A DNA stretch of 64,000 nt, taken from contig OZ252227.1 in assembly GCA_965249175.1 (NCBI GenBank), positions 310,001 to 374,000 of the forward strand. Direction: 5' to 3'. The notes below the pieces were generated by a model. It had not been told where the DNA came from. It made no database searches and saw only the letters and a list, made by a program, of their open reading frames with translations. Position numbers and translations under genes: made by a program. This DNA comes from CAZYFH01 sp965249175. GTDB taxonomy: Bacteria; Acidobacteriota; Vicinamibacteria; Vicinamibacterales; UBA8438. Position 1 is the first letter of the stretch, and each line of letters begins with the position of its first letter. This document shows positions 36,023 through 45,526 of this stretch, piece after piece.

Positions 36023-38289
36023 GCACGCCCGCGCCCGACACCGGTGCCATCGATCGCGACACAATTGCCGCGCACGGGCTGACCGACACCGAGTTCGCCC
36101 GCATCGTCTCGATCTTGGGGCGACCGCCGAATCTGCTCGAGCTCGGCATCTTCTCGGTCATGTGGTCCGAGCATTGCAGCTACAAGAGCTCACGCGTTCA
36201 TCTCCGCACCCTGCCAACCGAAGGCTCCCGGGTCGTGCAGGGGCCGGGAGAGAACGCGGGCGCGATCGACATCGGCGACGGCCTGGCGGCCGTCTTCAAG
36301 ATCGAGTCGCACAACCACCCCTCGTTCATCGAGCCGTATCAAGGCGCCGCGACCGGCGTCGGGGGCATCATCCGCGACATCTTCACCATGGGTGCTCGGC
36401 CGATCGCGCTCCTCGACGCGCTCAGATTCGGACCGCTCGAGGCTCCGCTCACCAGACGACTGCTCGAGGGCGTCGTGGCGGGGATCGCCGGCTACGGCAA
36501 CAGCATCGGCATCCCGACCGTCGGCGGTGAGGTCGCGTTCGACGAGACCTACGCGGGGAACCCACTGGTCAACGTGTTCTGTCTCGGCGTGACGCGGACC
36601 GACGCCATCATCACGGGGGCCGCCCACGGCGAGGGGAACGCCGTGTACTACGTCGGTGCGAAGACGGGGCGCGACGGAATTCACGGCGCCACCATGGCGT
36701 CGGCGGAGTTCGACGAGGCTGCCGCTGAAAAGCGACCGAACGTGCAGGTCGGCGATCCGTTCACGGAGAAGCTGCTCCTCGAGGCGTGCCTCGAGGTGTT
36801 GCCCACCGACGCGCTGGTCGGCATCCAGGATATGGGCGCTGCTGGACTCACCTGCTCGTCGTGCGAAATGGGCGCGCGCGGCGGCGCGGGCATCGAGATC
36901 GACGTTGCGCTGGTCCCACAACGCGAAACCGGCATGACGCCGTATGAGATCATGCTGTCGGAATCCCAGGAACGGATGCTGTTCATCGTGCGCCGCGGAC
37001 GTGAAACCGAGGTTGAGCGCATTTTCGAGAAGTGGGATCTTCACGCCGTCCGGATCGGCGCGGTGACTGGCGATGGCTTGCTGCGGGTCAAGAACGGCGG
37101 GGCGACCGTGGCCGAGATTCCGAACAGACCGCTGGCTGGCGAGGCGCCGCTCTACGACCGTCCCATACGTGAACCGGATGATCTGACGGCACGGCGACAG
37201 CTCGATCAGGCCGCGCTCGGTACCCCGCCGCCGCCAGCCGACACTCTGCTGCGTCTGCTCGCATCGCCAGCGGTGGCCAGCAAGCGCTGGATCTACCGGC
37301 AATACGACCACATGGTGCGAACGAACACGCTGGTCGGCGCCGGGATGGGCGCCGGCGTGGTGCGCATCAAGGGGACCTCCCGTGCCCTGGCGTTCTCGGT
37401 CGACGGGAACGGCCGGTATTGCTTTCTCGACCCCTATCGCGGCGCCATGCTCGCTGTCGCGGAGTCGGCGCGCAACGTCGCCTGCGCCGGCGCGGTGCCG
37501 GTGGCGGCGACGAACTGTCTCAACTTCGGCAACCCTGAGCGGCCGGACATCATGTGGCAGTTTGCGCGCGCCGTCGAGGGCATCGGTGCGGCGTGCCGGG
37601 CGCTCGACGTGCCGATCACGGGCGGCAACGTCAGTCTGTACAACGAGACCGATGGCCAGCCGATTCACCCAACCCCGGTGCTTGGAGTCGTCGGGATCGT
37701 GGAGAACGCCGACCGTGTCCTCGGCCGGGTGGTGCAGCGGAGCGGCGCGGTGGTGATGTTGCTGGGCGACGCCGCGGGCGGCGAGCTCGGCGGCAGCGAA
37801 TACCTCAAGGTGATCACCGGTCTGGTGCGGGGGACGCCGCCCGCGATCGACCTCGCGGCCGAGCGGGCGTTGCAGCGTCTCGTTGCCGATCTGGCGGCTG
37901 AGGGCCTCCTCGAATCGGCGCACGACTGCGCAGAGGGAGGTCTGGCCGTCACCGTCGCCGAATGTTGCTTCGACAGCGGCGGGATTGGGGCCGAGCTGAC
38001 CCTCCCGCCGACGCCGCCCGGCGCCGCGACGGATGCGCTGGCGGCGACCACGGCGCTCTTTGGCGAAGCTCCCACACGGGTCGTCGTGTCGGTCGCCGAG
38101 CGCCACGTCGACACGATTCGCGCGCGCGCCGCGACGGCCGCCGTCCCCGCCCGTGTGCTCGGGCGGACCGGGGGGTCGCGGCTGCGCCTCCTGGTCGCGG
38201 ATGAAGTCGTCGTCGACCTGCCGCTCGCCGAGGCGGAGCACGTGTGGGCTACCGGGCTGTCCCGGTACTTCGAGCCGTCCGCCGCGTGA
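36019..38289 (+). CDS. purL: Phosphoribosylformylglycinamidine synthase subunit PurL
   Basis: A 756-aa small-type PurL, the ATP-dependent synthetase subunit. LGIFSVMWSEHCSYKSSRVH and VFKIESHNHPSFIEPYQGAA form the active-site region. GVGGIIRDIFTMGARPIALL, SCEMGARGGAGIEIDV and the second AIRS-like half (GMGAGVVRIKGTSRALAFS, ALDVPITGGNVSLYNET) complete the duplicated fold. Length is normal for the PurSQL system. 68 non-coding bases separate it from purF. Confidence 0.96.
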   Translation: MSTPAPDTGAIDRDTIAAHGLTDTEFARIVSILGRPPNLLELGIFSVMWSEHCSYKSSRVHLRTLPTEGSRVVQGPGENAGAIDIGDGLAAVFKIESHNHPSFIEPYQGAATGVGGIIRDIFTMGARPIALLDALRFGPLEAPLTRRLLEGVVAGIAGYGNSIGIPTVGGEVAFDETYAGNPLVNVFCLGVTRTDAIITGAAHGEGNAVYYVGAKTGRDGIHGATMASAEFDEAAAEKRPNVQVGDPFTEKLLLEACLEVLPTDALVGIQDMGAAGLTCSSCEMGARGGAGIEIDVALVPQRETGMTPYEIMLSESQERMLFIVRRGRETEVERIFEKWDLHAVRIGAVTGDGLLRVKNGGATVAEIPNRPLAGEAPLYDRPIREPDDLTARRQLDQAALGTPPPPADTLLRLLASPAVASKRWIYRQYDHMVRTNTLVGAGMGAGVVRIKGTSRALAFSVDGNGRYCFLDPYRGAMLAVAESARNVACAGAVPVAATNCLNFGNPERPDIMWQFARAVEGIGAACRALDVPITGGNVSLYNETDGQPIHPTPVLGVVGIVENADRVLGRVVQRSGAVVMLLGDAAGGELGGSEYLKVITGLVRGTPPAIDLAAERALQRLVADLAAEGLLESAHDCAEGGLAVTVAECCFDSGGIGAELTLPPTPPGAATDALAATTALFGEAPTRVVVSVAERHVDTIRARAATAAVPARVLGRTGGSRLRLLVADEVVVDLPLAEAEHVWATGLSRYFEPSAA

Positions 38290-38357
38290 TGGGATCCTGC
38301 TGTATGTCGAACCCGGCACCGTCAACCCGCAACAGAGAGCGCTGAGCCTCGATAACC

Positions 38358-39788
38358 GTGGCCGATAAATTTCGTGACGAATGCGGTGTCTTCGGCATCT
38401 ACGGGCATCCGGAAGCCTCGTCGATGACGTATCTCGGCCTCTACGCGCTCCAGCATCGCGGTCAGGAGAGCGCGGGGATCGCTGTGGCGGACGGCGGCCA
38501 TCTCCGGCTGTCGCGCGCGATGGGCTACGTGGGTGACGCGTTCACCGACCGGATCCTGTCTGATCTGGCCGGGCCGTCGGCCATCGGGCACGTCCGCTAT
38601 TCGACGTTCGGCGACAGCCGCATCGTCAACGCGCAACCGATCCTGATCGACTGTGCGCACGGGCAGATCGCGTTGTGTCACAACGGCAACCTCGTCAACG
38701 CCACGGAGCTCAGAGATGAGCTCGTCCAACGCGGATCCATCTTTCAAACCAACAGCGACACGGAAGTGGTCCTGCACCTCTACGCGAAATCGGACGCCGC
38801 CACTGTCGAAGATGCCATCGTCGAGTCGGTCTCTCAGGTGCGCGGCGCCTTCTCGCTCGTCATGTTGACGCCGGACAACTTGATTGCCGTGCGGGATCCG
38901 CACGGCTTTCGCCCGCTCGCGCTCGGTCGGCTCGGCGATGCGTATGTCGTCTGCTCCGAGACGTGCGCGCTTGATCTCATCGGCGCTCGCTACGAACGCG
39001 ACGTCGAACCGGGCGAGGTGCTGGTGATTGGCGAGGAGGGCGCTCGGTCGTACAAACCGTTCCCGGCGACGCCGTCCGCGCACTGCGTCTTCGAGCACGT
39101 GTACTTCGCGCGACCCGACAGCTACGTCTTCGGCCAGAGCGTCAATGAAGTGCGTACCAACCTCGGCCGCCTGCTCGCAGGGGAGGCAGGCGTCGAGGCG
39201 GACGCCGTGGTGCCGATCCCGGACTCCGGCCTCTGCGCCGCGATGGGATACGCCGAAAGCTCCGGCATTCCGCTGAAGATGGGGCTGATCCGGAATCACT
39301 ATGTGGGGCGGACGTTCATCCAGCCGCAGCAGTCGATTCGCGGGTTCAAGGTCAAGGTCAAGCTCAACACCGTGCGCAGTATTCTCGAGGGCCAGCGCGT
39401 CGTGCTCGTCGACGATTCCATCGTCCGTGGGACGACCAGCCAGAAAATCGTCTCGATGCTCAAGGCGGCGGGCGCGGCCGAAGTCCACATGCGAATCAGT
39501 TGTCCGCCGACCGTCTCGCCGTGTTACTACGGCATCGACACGCCGCATCGCGACGAGCTGATCGCCGCCAAGCACAGCGTCGACGAGATTCGGCAGTTCA
39601 TGGGCGCCGACACGCTCGCGTATCTCAGCATGGAGGGGCTGCGCGAGGCCGTGGGTCCGCGCAACGACCGCTACTGCACCGCGTGCTACACGAAGGAATA
39701 TCCTGTGGCGCCGCCGCGCGACGAGCGCGCCTACATGCAGATGGTGCTCAAGATGCCCTCCGACGGAGCCGACCCCGAGTCGGAGTGA
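38358..39788 (+). CDS. purF: Amidophosphoribosyltransferase
   Basis: A 476-aa enzyme of the first committed step of purine synthesis. After processing the N-terminal nucleophile would be the Cys in ADKFRDECGVFGIYGH. YALQHRGQESAGIAV and IGHVRYSTFGDS are glutaminase motifs; RVVLVDDSIVRGTTSQKIVS is the PRPP-binding loop. Four cysteines resembling Fe-S ligands of the Bacillus-type enzyme occur (SETCALD, SCPPTVSPCYYG, YCTACYTKEYP). GTG 38358 starts the conserved N-terminus. Its stop overlaps the next ATG (TGATG). Confidence 0.96.
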   Translation: MADKFRDECGVFGIYGHPEASSMTYLGLYALQHRGQESAGIAVADGGHLRLSRAMGYVGDAFTDRILSDLAGPSAIGHVRYSTFGDSRIVNAQPILIDCAHGQIALCHNGNLVNATELRDELVQRGSIFQTNSDTEVVLHLYAKSDAATVEDAIVESVSQVRGAFSLVMLTPDNLIAVRDPHGFRPLALGRLGDAYVVCSETCALDLIGARYERDVEPGEVLVIGEEGARSYKPFPATPSAHCVFEHVYFARPDSYVFGQSVNEVRTNLGRLLAGEAGVEADAVVPIPDSGLCAAMGYAESSGIPLKMGLIRNHYVGRTFIQPQQSIRGFKVKVKLNTVRSILEGQRVVLVDDSIVRGTTSQKIVSMLKAAGAAEVHMRISCPPTVSPCYYGIDTPHRDELIAAKHSVDEIRQFMGADTLAYLSMEGLREAVGPRNDRYCTACYTKEYPVAPPRDERAYMQMVLKMPSDGADPESE

Positions 39789-40960
39789 TGATCCGACGCG
39801 CCCTGGTGATTGGCGCAATCGCGACGCTCGCCGTCGGGAGCCAGCCGGCAGCCGGGCGCGCCCAGGCACCGCCGACAGTCGCTGAGCTGCACGCGGCCAT
39901 CGGCCGCCTCGGGGATTTCGAGTACACCGTGCGGGTCGAGGCCTCGCGTATGGTGCGGCGTGCCACGGCCGCGGTTGCCGTGCCCGCCCTCTTGGAAGCG
40001 GCGCGTCGTCACGAAGACAGCTACGTGCAGTTTCGCGCCGCGGTGCTCAGTGTCGGATTCGGTGAGGACCGCGTCGGCGGGTTCTTTCGCGAAGCGCTCG
40101 ATGCGACAAACGATCGCGTACGGGCGGCCGCGTACGACTACGCCGAGCACGCCCCAGACCCGGCGCTCGCGCCGCGCCTGCTGGCGGCGCTCGACCGCGA
40201 GACCTCGGAGTTCGTGCGCCCCGCCCTCGTGCGCGCACTCGCCGCGCACGGCGACGACGCCGCCGTGCGCGCGCGGCTCGTCCGGGACATCGACCGCGGC
40301 GAGAGCTATTTTCGTGGCGCGGTCATCGAGGCGCTCGGTGATTACCAGGCGGAGTACGCCGTCGACGCGCTCGTCCGCATCGCTGAAGCGGCAGGGCCGC
40401 TGCGCGATGACGCGTTGATTGCGCTTGGCAAGATCGGGCACGCGCGGGCGCTTGCAACCGTCAGTAACGCGCAGGGCCAGGTGTCGGAGGACCTGCAACC
40501 GGTCGTCTCTGCCGCGGCCTGCATGCTGGGCATCGATTGCGCCGGCCAGACACGCTATATCGTCGAGACGCTGCGGTTCGGTGCCACCACCGGCGGCGAC
40601 CAGGAGCGCTTGCGCAACGCGGCAAGCGCGGCGGCCGCACTTGCCGTGACTGGCCAGCGCGCGGCGCTCGACGCGCTGTTCGACGTCGGTGCCGATGCCG
40701 TCGACCCGGCGCGCGCCCCGATCGCCCTGGCCCTCGGGACGGCGGCCCTCCGCCGGCCAGACGCCGTCCACGATGCGCTTGCGGAGCGGGCCGACCTCGA
40801 GTCGGCGCTGCTGTTGCTGCGCGACGCGTTCGACATGCTTGACGAGGACGTCGCCGAGGAACGCTTCTACGTGCGGTTGCGGGACACGTACTACGGGGCG
40901 CCGGAGGGCACGCGCGAGCGAGCCGTCGCCGCCTCGGCCACGCGTGTCCTCGAGTTCTAG
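39788..40960 (+). CDS. Exported HEAT-repeat protein embedded in the purine operon
   Basis: A 390-aa protein with a signal peptide (RRALVIGAIATLAVGSQPAA, cleavage near GRAQA). A series of helical HEAT/PBS-lyase-type repeats follows: VRVEASRMVRRATAAVAVPA, VQFRAAVLSVGFGED, RVRAAAYDYAEHAPDPALAP and others. No catalytic motif is visible. HEAT arrays usually bind other proteins. Its ATG overlaps the purF stop and purM begins six bases after its end, so it must be co-expressed with cytoplasmic purine enzymes although it appears exported. Function unknown. Confidence 0.85.
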   Translation: MIRRALVIGAIATLAVGSQPAAGRAQAPPTVAELHAAIGRLGDFEYTVRVEASRMVRRATAAVAVPALLEAARRHEDSYVQFRAAVLSVGFGEDRVGGFFREALDATNDRVRAAAYDYAEHAPDPALAPRLLAALDRETSEFVRPALVRALAAHGDDAAVRARLVRDIDRGESYFRGAVIEALGDYQAEYAVDALVRIAEAAGPLRDDALIALGKIGHARALATVSNAQGQVSEDLQPVVSAAACMLGIDCAGQTRYIVETLRFGATTGGDQERLRNAASAAAALAVTGQRAALDALFDVGADAVDPARAPIALALGTAALRRPDAVHDALAERADLESALLLLRDAFDMLDEDVAEERFYVRLRDTYYGAPEGTRERAVAASATRVLEF

Positions 40961-40966
40961 GATCAG

Positions 40967-42019
40967 ATGGACTACAAGAATGCCGGCGTCGACATCGATG
41001 CCGCCAACGACGTGGTCGACCGGGTCAAGCGGCTGGCCCGCAGCACCTTCACTGACGGCGTGTTGTCCGATATCGGGACCTTCGGCGGGTTGTTCCGGCC
41101 CGAGCTCGGCGGGATGGACGAGCCGGTTCTCGTGGCGAGCGCAGACGGTGTCGGCACCAAGCTGAAGGTTGCCTTCCTGGCGCACGAACACGGCACGGTG
41201 GGGTTGGACCTCGTCAACCACTGCGTGAACGACATCCTGGTGCAGGGCGCGCGCCCGATCTTCTTCCTTAACTACCTCGCCACCGGGCGGCTCGCGCCCG
41301 ATATCCTGGCGGCGGTCGTCGAGGGGGTCGCCAACGGCTGCAAGGAGAACGGGTGTGCGCTGCTCGGTGGTGAAACTGCCGAGATGCCCGGCTTCTATGC
41401 GGACGGCGAGTACGATCTCGCGGGGTTCGTCGTCGGACTCGTCGACCGCGCGCGAATCATCGACGGCCGGACGATCGCTCCCGGCGACATCATCATCGGG
41501 CTCCCGTCGACCGGGCTCCACACGAACGGGTATTCCCTGGCGCGACGCATCTTGTTCGACCATCTCGGGTTCGACGCCGACACCGAGGTCCAGGAGCTGG
41601 GCTGTACGGTCGGCGAGGAGTTGCTGCGGCCACACTGCTCGTATCTGCCGACCGTCGGTCCGGCGATCGAGTCCGGTCTCGTGAAGGGGATCGCCCACAT
41701 CACCGGTGGGGGCTTGACCGACAACGTGCCGCGGGCGCTTCCGAGCGGCTGTGCCGCTGTGATCGATCGGGATGCCTGGCCCGTCCCGCCGATCTTCGAT
41801 CTGCTGCGCGAACGTGGCGACGTCCCCATCGCCGACATGTATCGCACGTTCAACATGGGGGTCGGATTGGTGATCATCTGCGGCCGGGCCGATGCGCCGA
41901 GTGTGCTGGCGACACTGATCTCCAGCGGCGAGGTCGGCGCGGCGAGCATCGGGGAGATCCGCGCCGGGGACCCGGGCGTCGAATACGCCAAGATCGACTT
42001 CTCACGTCCGGCGCTCTAA
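40967..42019 (+). CDS. purM: Phosphoribosylformylglycinamidine cyclo-ligase (AIR synthetase)
   Basis: A 350-aa enzyme turning FGAM into AIR with ATP. YKNAGVDIDAANDVVDRVKR, VLVASADGVGTKLKVAFLA, GLDLVNHCVNDILVQGARPI and GCALLGGETAEMPGFY are textbook PurM motifs; the GIAHITGGGLTDNVPRAL loop is also present. Start six bases after the HEAT gene. Confidence 0.96.
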   Translation: MDYKNAGVDIDAANDVVDRVKRLARSTFTDGVLSDIGTFGGLFRPELGGMDEPVLVASADGVGTKLKVAFLAHEHGTVGLDLVNHCVNDILVQGARPIFFLNYLATGRLAPDILAAVVEGVANGCKENGCALLGGETAEMPGFYADGEYDLAGFVVGLVDRARIIDGRTIAPGDIIIGLPSTGLHTNGYSLARRILFDHLGFDADTEVQELGCTVGEELLRPHCSYLPTVGPAIESGLVKGIAHITGGGLTDNVPRALPSGCAAVIDRDAWPVPPIFDLLRERGDVPIADMYRTFNMGVGLVIICGRADAPSVLATLISSGEVGAASIGEIRAGDPGVEYAKIDFSRPAL

Positions 42020-42035
42020 TCCTCGTGGACATCGT

Positions 42036-42644
42036 ATGAACCGTAGGCTCGGTGTCCTCATCTCTGGCCGCGGAAGCAATCTCCAGGCGATCATCGACGC
42101 GATCGATGACGGTCGGCTGGATGCCGAGATTGCGGTCGTGATCTCCAACACGCAACAGGCCCAAGGGCTCGCACGCGCGCGTCGGGCAGGTATCGACACC
42201 GTCGTGGTCATCCATAGGGACTTCGCGTCGCGGGAGGCGTTCGACCGCGCAGTGGTCGCCGAGCTGAACCAGCGCGACGTCGGCCTCGTCTGTCTGGCCG
42301 GTTTCATGCGGCTGCTTGGCCCCGCGTTCATCTCGGCGTTTCCCAACGCCATCCTCAATATCCACCCCTCGCTCCTCCCCGCTTTCGTCGGCCTCAACGC
42401 GCAACGGCAGGCGTGGGAGTACGGGGTGAAGGTGAGCGGCGCCACGGTGCACGTCGTGACGCCCGAGCTCGACAGCGGCCCGATTGTGCGCCAGGCCGTC
42501 GTCCCGATCCAACAGGGCGACACCGCGGACACGCTGGCGGCGCGCATCCTCGTCGAAGAGCACCGGATCTATCCGGAGGCGATCGGCATCATGCTCGACG
42601 GTGGGTGGCGCATAGACGGGCGCCGGTTTGTGCCGGAGATATAA
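42036..42644 (+). CDS. purN: Phosphoribosylglycinamide formyltransferase, last codons replaced by an IS
   Basis: A 202-aa GAR transformylase using 10-formyl-THF. LGVLISGRGSNLQAIIDAID, AEIAVVISNTQQAQGLARAR, LAGFMRLLGPAFI and NAILNIHPSLLPAFVGLNAQ carry the catalytic Asn/His; VHVVTPELDSGPIVRQ the Asp. The IS256-family copy B enters at 42636, after RRFVP; IS bases then supply E-I-stop. Beyond the IS the duplicated target reads F-V-P-P-R-stop (stop at 44086-44088), so the original end was P-R. Enzyme activity is probably unharmed. Confidence 0.95.
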   Translation: MNRRLGVLISGRGSNLQAIIDAIDDGRLDAEIAVVISNTQQAQGLARARRAGIDTVVVIHRDFASREAFDRAVVAELNQRDVGLVCLAGFMRLLGPAFISAFPNAILNIHPSLLPAFVGLNAQRQAWEYGVKVSGATVHVVTPELDSGPIVRQAVVPIQQGDTADTLAARILVEEHRIYPEAIGIMLDGGWRIDGRRFVPEI

Positions 42645-44070
42645 CCAGAAGTTGTGGATCGGCAGTCTGAAGAAGGCGGCGTATCCTTTCGCGTGAGCAA
42701 CGCGAAAACTCCGGCTGGCAGGCCGGTGAAAGGAGCCGCCACCCATGCTGAAGGTACTCGACAACGATGGAGCAGACAACGAAGTTCCGCCGGAAGAGCG
42801 CGGTGCGCAGACGGTGGACGAGCTGGCCCGGGAGGGAGCCCGGCGGATGTTGATGACGGCCCTGGCGGTGGAGGTCGGGCAGTACATCGAGGCCCACGGC
42901 GAGGAGCGGGACGCGCGGGGACGCCGGCTGGTCGTTCGGAATGGTCGGGCCCAGGCGCGGAAGGTGACGTGCGGGGCAGGTACGCTCGAGGTGCATGCTC
43001 CTCGGGTGAACGACAAAAGGGTCAACGGCGCGGGCCAGCGGGAGCGGTTCACGAGTCGGATCTTGCCCCCCTACATGCGTCGCTCGCCCAAGGTGGCGGA
43101 GGTGCTGCCGATCCTCTATCTGCGCGGTCTGTCGACGGGCGATTTCCGCGAAGCGCTGCCGGTGCTATTGGGGGATGACGCGGCCGGCCTCAGCGCGACC
43201 AACATCGCGCGCCTCACGGCGGTGTGGGAAGAGGACTACCGGCGGTTCCGCCAGCGGGACCTGGCCGATCGTGACTACGTGTACGTGTGGGTCGACGGCA
43301 TCCATTTCAACATCCGGCTCGAGGACGATCGGCTCTGTACGCTGGTGATCATCGGCGTACGGCCCGATGGGACCAAGAAGCTCGTGGCCCTGGAGGACGG
43401 CTACCGCGAGAGCACCGACAGCTGGGCGACGGTGCTGCGGGACCTCCAGCGGCGCGGCATGCGGGCCCCGGTGGGGGCGGTCGGCGACGGCGCCCTGGGT
43501 TTCTGGGCGGCCGTGCGCGACGTGTGGCCGGACACGCGAGAGCTCCGCGACTGGTGTCACAAGATGGGCAACGTGCTCGACAAATTGCCAAAGCGATTAC
43601 AGCCGAAAGCGAAGCGCGCGCTCCGCGAGATCATGTACGCCGAGACGCGGGCACACGCCGAGGAGGCCATGGACGTCTTCATCGCCGAGTACGAGGCCAA
43701 GTACCCGAAGGCGGCGGCGTGCCTGGACGCAGACCGCGACCGCCTCCTCACGCACTTTGCCCTGCCAGCTGAGCATTGGCAGCACGTGCGCACGAGCAAC
43801 GTCATCGAGTCGCCATTCGCCACGGTCCGACTCCGGCAGCGCGTGACCAAAGGCGCGGGCTCGCGCACCAAGGGCCTGTTGATGGCCTACAAGCTGCTCG
43901 AGATGGCACAGCAGCGCTGGCGTCGGCTCAATGGCGCGCATCTGCTGCCACTCGTCCGCGCCGGCGTGACGTTCATTGACGGGGTACAGCAGGAGCGAAA
44001 CAACGAGGGAGATCGGAAGGTGGCCGCCTGATCACGCTGATGACCGATCCACAACATTTGACAATATCTC
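42636..44070 (+). mobile_element. IS256-family insertion sequence, copy B (1435 bp) in the purN 3' end
   Basis: Same element as 13889-15323: inverted ends beginning GAGATAT and sharing GTTGTGGATCGG, and one transposase gene. It is bounded by a perfect 9-bp target duplication. It is inserted five codons before the original purN stop, in the same direction as the operon. Confidence 0.97.
42745..44031 (+). CDS. IS256-family transposase, copy B
   Basis: A 428-aa transposase identical to that at 13998-15284, with intact DDE residues in WVDGIHFNI, VGDGALGFW and NVIESPFATV. It could also be expressed by read-through from the purine operon. Confidence 0.96.
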   Translation: MLKVLDNDGADNEVPPEERGAQTVDELAREGARRMLMTALAVEVGQYIEAHGEERDARGRRLVVRNGRAQARKVTCGAGTLEVHAPRVNDKRVNGAGQRERFTSRILPPYMRRSPKVAEVLPILYLRGLSTGDFREALPVLLGDDAAGLSATNIARLTAVWEEDYRRFRQRDLADRDYVYVWVDGIHFNIRLEDDRLCTLVIIGVRPDGTKKLVALEDGYRESTDSWATVLRDLQRRGMRAPVGAVGDGALGFWAAVRDVWPDTRELRDWCHKMGNVLDKLPKRLQPKAKRALREIMYAETRAHAEEAMDVFIAEYEAKYPKAAACLDADRDRLLTHFALPAEHWQHVRTSNVIESPFATVRLRQRVTKGAGSRTKGLLMAYKLLEMAQQRWRRLNGAHLLPLVRAGVTFIDGVQQERNNEGDRKVAA

Positions 44071-44299
44071 TTTGTGCCGCCGCGCTAACCCCAGAACTCA
44101 CGTGGGTTGACGCGCCTGGTTTGTCCTGGACGCCGCCGGCGCCGTTGCTCCTCTGTCGTTTGGGCCCGCCAAACTCCCTCGTCGCGCCTTGCCCTCGGTG
44201 CGCAGTCCTGCGCCATCCGCAATCAACCCACTGTAGTGCGCGAACCGTCGCGGATATGGCTCGCAACCGGGTGCGATGCGGCGAGCTACAATCGGTCGA

Positions 44300-45526
44300 G
44301 TGACATTCGACGAGCAGCTGGCATATCTCACACGCGGATGTGTCGATGTCGTTCGGGAAGCGGATCTACGGGCGAAGCTTGTGCGGTCAGCGGATTCCGG
44401 CGAGCCCCTGGCGGTCAAGGTCGGGTTCGATCCGACGGCCTCCGACCTGCATCTCGGGCACACGGTGCTCATCCGGAAGATGAAGCACTTCCAAGACCTC
44501 GGGCACCGGGTGGTCTTCGTGGTCGGCGATTTCACGGCGATGATTGGCGACCCCACCGGTCGTTCGAAGGCGCGTCCACCGCTGAGTCGCGCCGAGATCG
44601 AGGCGAACGCGGAGACATACAAAGCGCAGGTCTTCACGCTCCTTGACCCCGAGAAGACGGTCGTCGAGTTCAACGGCGCGTGGCTGTCGGAGCTTGGGAG
44701 CGAAGGGTGGGTGCGCCTCGCGGCGCGCTACAACGTGGCCCAGATGCTCGAGCGGCGCGAGTTCCGCCAGCGGTACGACCAGCGGCAGCCGATCGCGATT
44801 CACGAGTTTCTCTACCCCCTCGCTCAGGCGTATGACTCGGTCCACCTGCAGACCGACGTCGAGCTCGGCGGGACCGACCAGCTGTTCAACCTCAACGTCG
44901 GCCGCGACATCATGCCGTCCTTCGGCGTCGAGCCGCAGATCGTCATGACGACGCCGCTACTCGTCGGGATCGACGGTACCGAGAAGATGTCGAAGTCGGC
45001 TGGCAACTACGTCGGGATCACCGAGGCCCCGAACGAGATGTTCGGCAAGCTGATGTCGGTTTCCGATGGGCTCATGTGGGATTACTACGCGATGCTGACC
45101 GACCTGTCGCGCGACGAGATCGCCGCCCTGCGGTCGCGGGTTGAGGCGGGGGACTTGCACCCAAAGCAGGCAAAGGCCGACCTGGCGGTCCGCATCATCA
45201 CGGACTTCCATTCCTCGGGAGCTGCCCGCGAAGCCGCTGAGGAGTTCGAACGACGGTTTGTGGAGAAGCAACTGCCCACCGACCTCGAGACGCGGCCCAT
45301 GCCGATCTCGGGGGAGAGCGAGCGTCTCACAGCCGTGCTGGTTGTCTGCGGCTTCGCGGACTCGAACTCCTCCGCCGGTAGGCTCATCGAGCAAGGCAGC
45401 GTGCGCATCGACGGAAAGCGCGTCGAGAACCGGTGGCACGTCGTCACCGCCGACACGGCGCCGTTCGTGCTCCAGGTCGGCAAGCGCAAGGTTGCCCGCG
45501 TCGCGCCAGAGGGTCCAGGCCAGTAG
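44300..45526 (+). CDS. tyrS: Tyrosyl-tRNA synthetase
   Basis: A 408-aa class I synthetase. VGFDPTASDLHLGHTVLIRK has the HLGH form of the HIGH motif; GIDGTEKMSKSAGNYVG the KMSKS loop; DVELGGTDQLFNLNVGRDIM the tyrosine pocket. The C-terminal S4-like RNA-binding domain is GRLIEQGSVRIDGKRVENRW. GTG 44300 was chosen because the conserved N-terminus starts there and no ATG fits. The 211 bases between the old purN stop (44088) and this start hold no other feature I can support. Confidence 0.96.
   Translation: MTFDEQLAYLTRGCVDVVREADLRAKLVRSADSGEPLAVKVGFDPTASDLHLGHTVLIRKMKHFQDLGHRVVFVVGDFTAMIGDPTGRSKARPPLSRAEIEANAETYKAQVFTLLDPEKTVVEFNGAWLSELGSEGWVRLAARYNVAQMLERREFRQRYDQRQPIAIHEFLYPLAQAYDSVHLQTDVELGGTDQLFNLNVGRDIMPSFGVEPQIVMTTPLLVGIDGTEKMSKSAGNYVGITEAPNEMFGKLMSVSDGLMWDYYAMLTDLSRDEIAALRSRVEAGDLHPKQAKADLAVRIITDFHSSGAAREAAEEFERRFVEKQLPTDLETRPMPISGESERLTAVLVVCGFADSNSSAGRLIEQGSVRIDGKRVENRWHVVTADTAPFVLQVGKRKVARVAPEGPGQ

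Larger units (their letters stand above)
42627..44079. repeat. 9-bp target-site duplication of IS copy B
   Basis: TTTGTGCCG at 42627-42635 and again at 44071-44079 flank the IS exactly. Nine bases is normal for IS256-family insertion and shows that this copy arrived by simple transposition. Confidence 0.95.

Noticed and set aside
36190..38325. 711-codon minus-strand frame opposite purL
   Set aside because: Antisense shadow of an intact purL; Arg/His-rich and featureless. The same holds for the frames at 38322-39869 and 39731-41698 opposite purF, the HEAT gene and purM.
44089..44299. Possible small gene between the IS and tyrS
   Set aside because: Frames here are short, lack ribosome sites and show no family pattern; it is treated as the tyrS upstream region.
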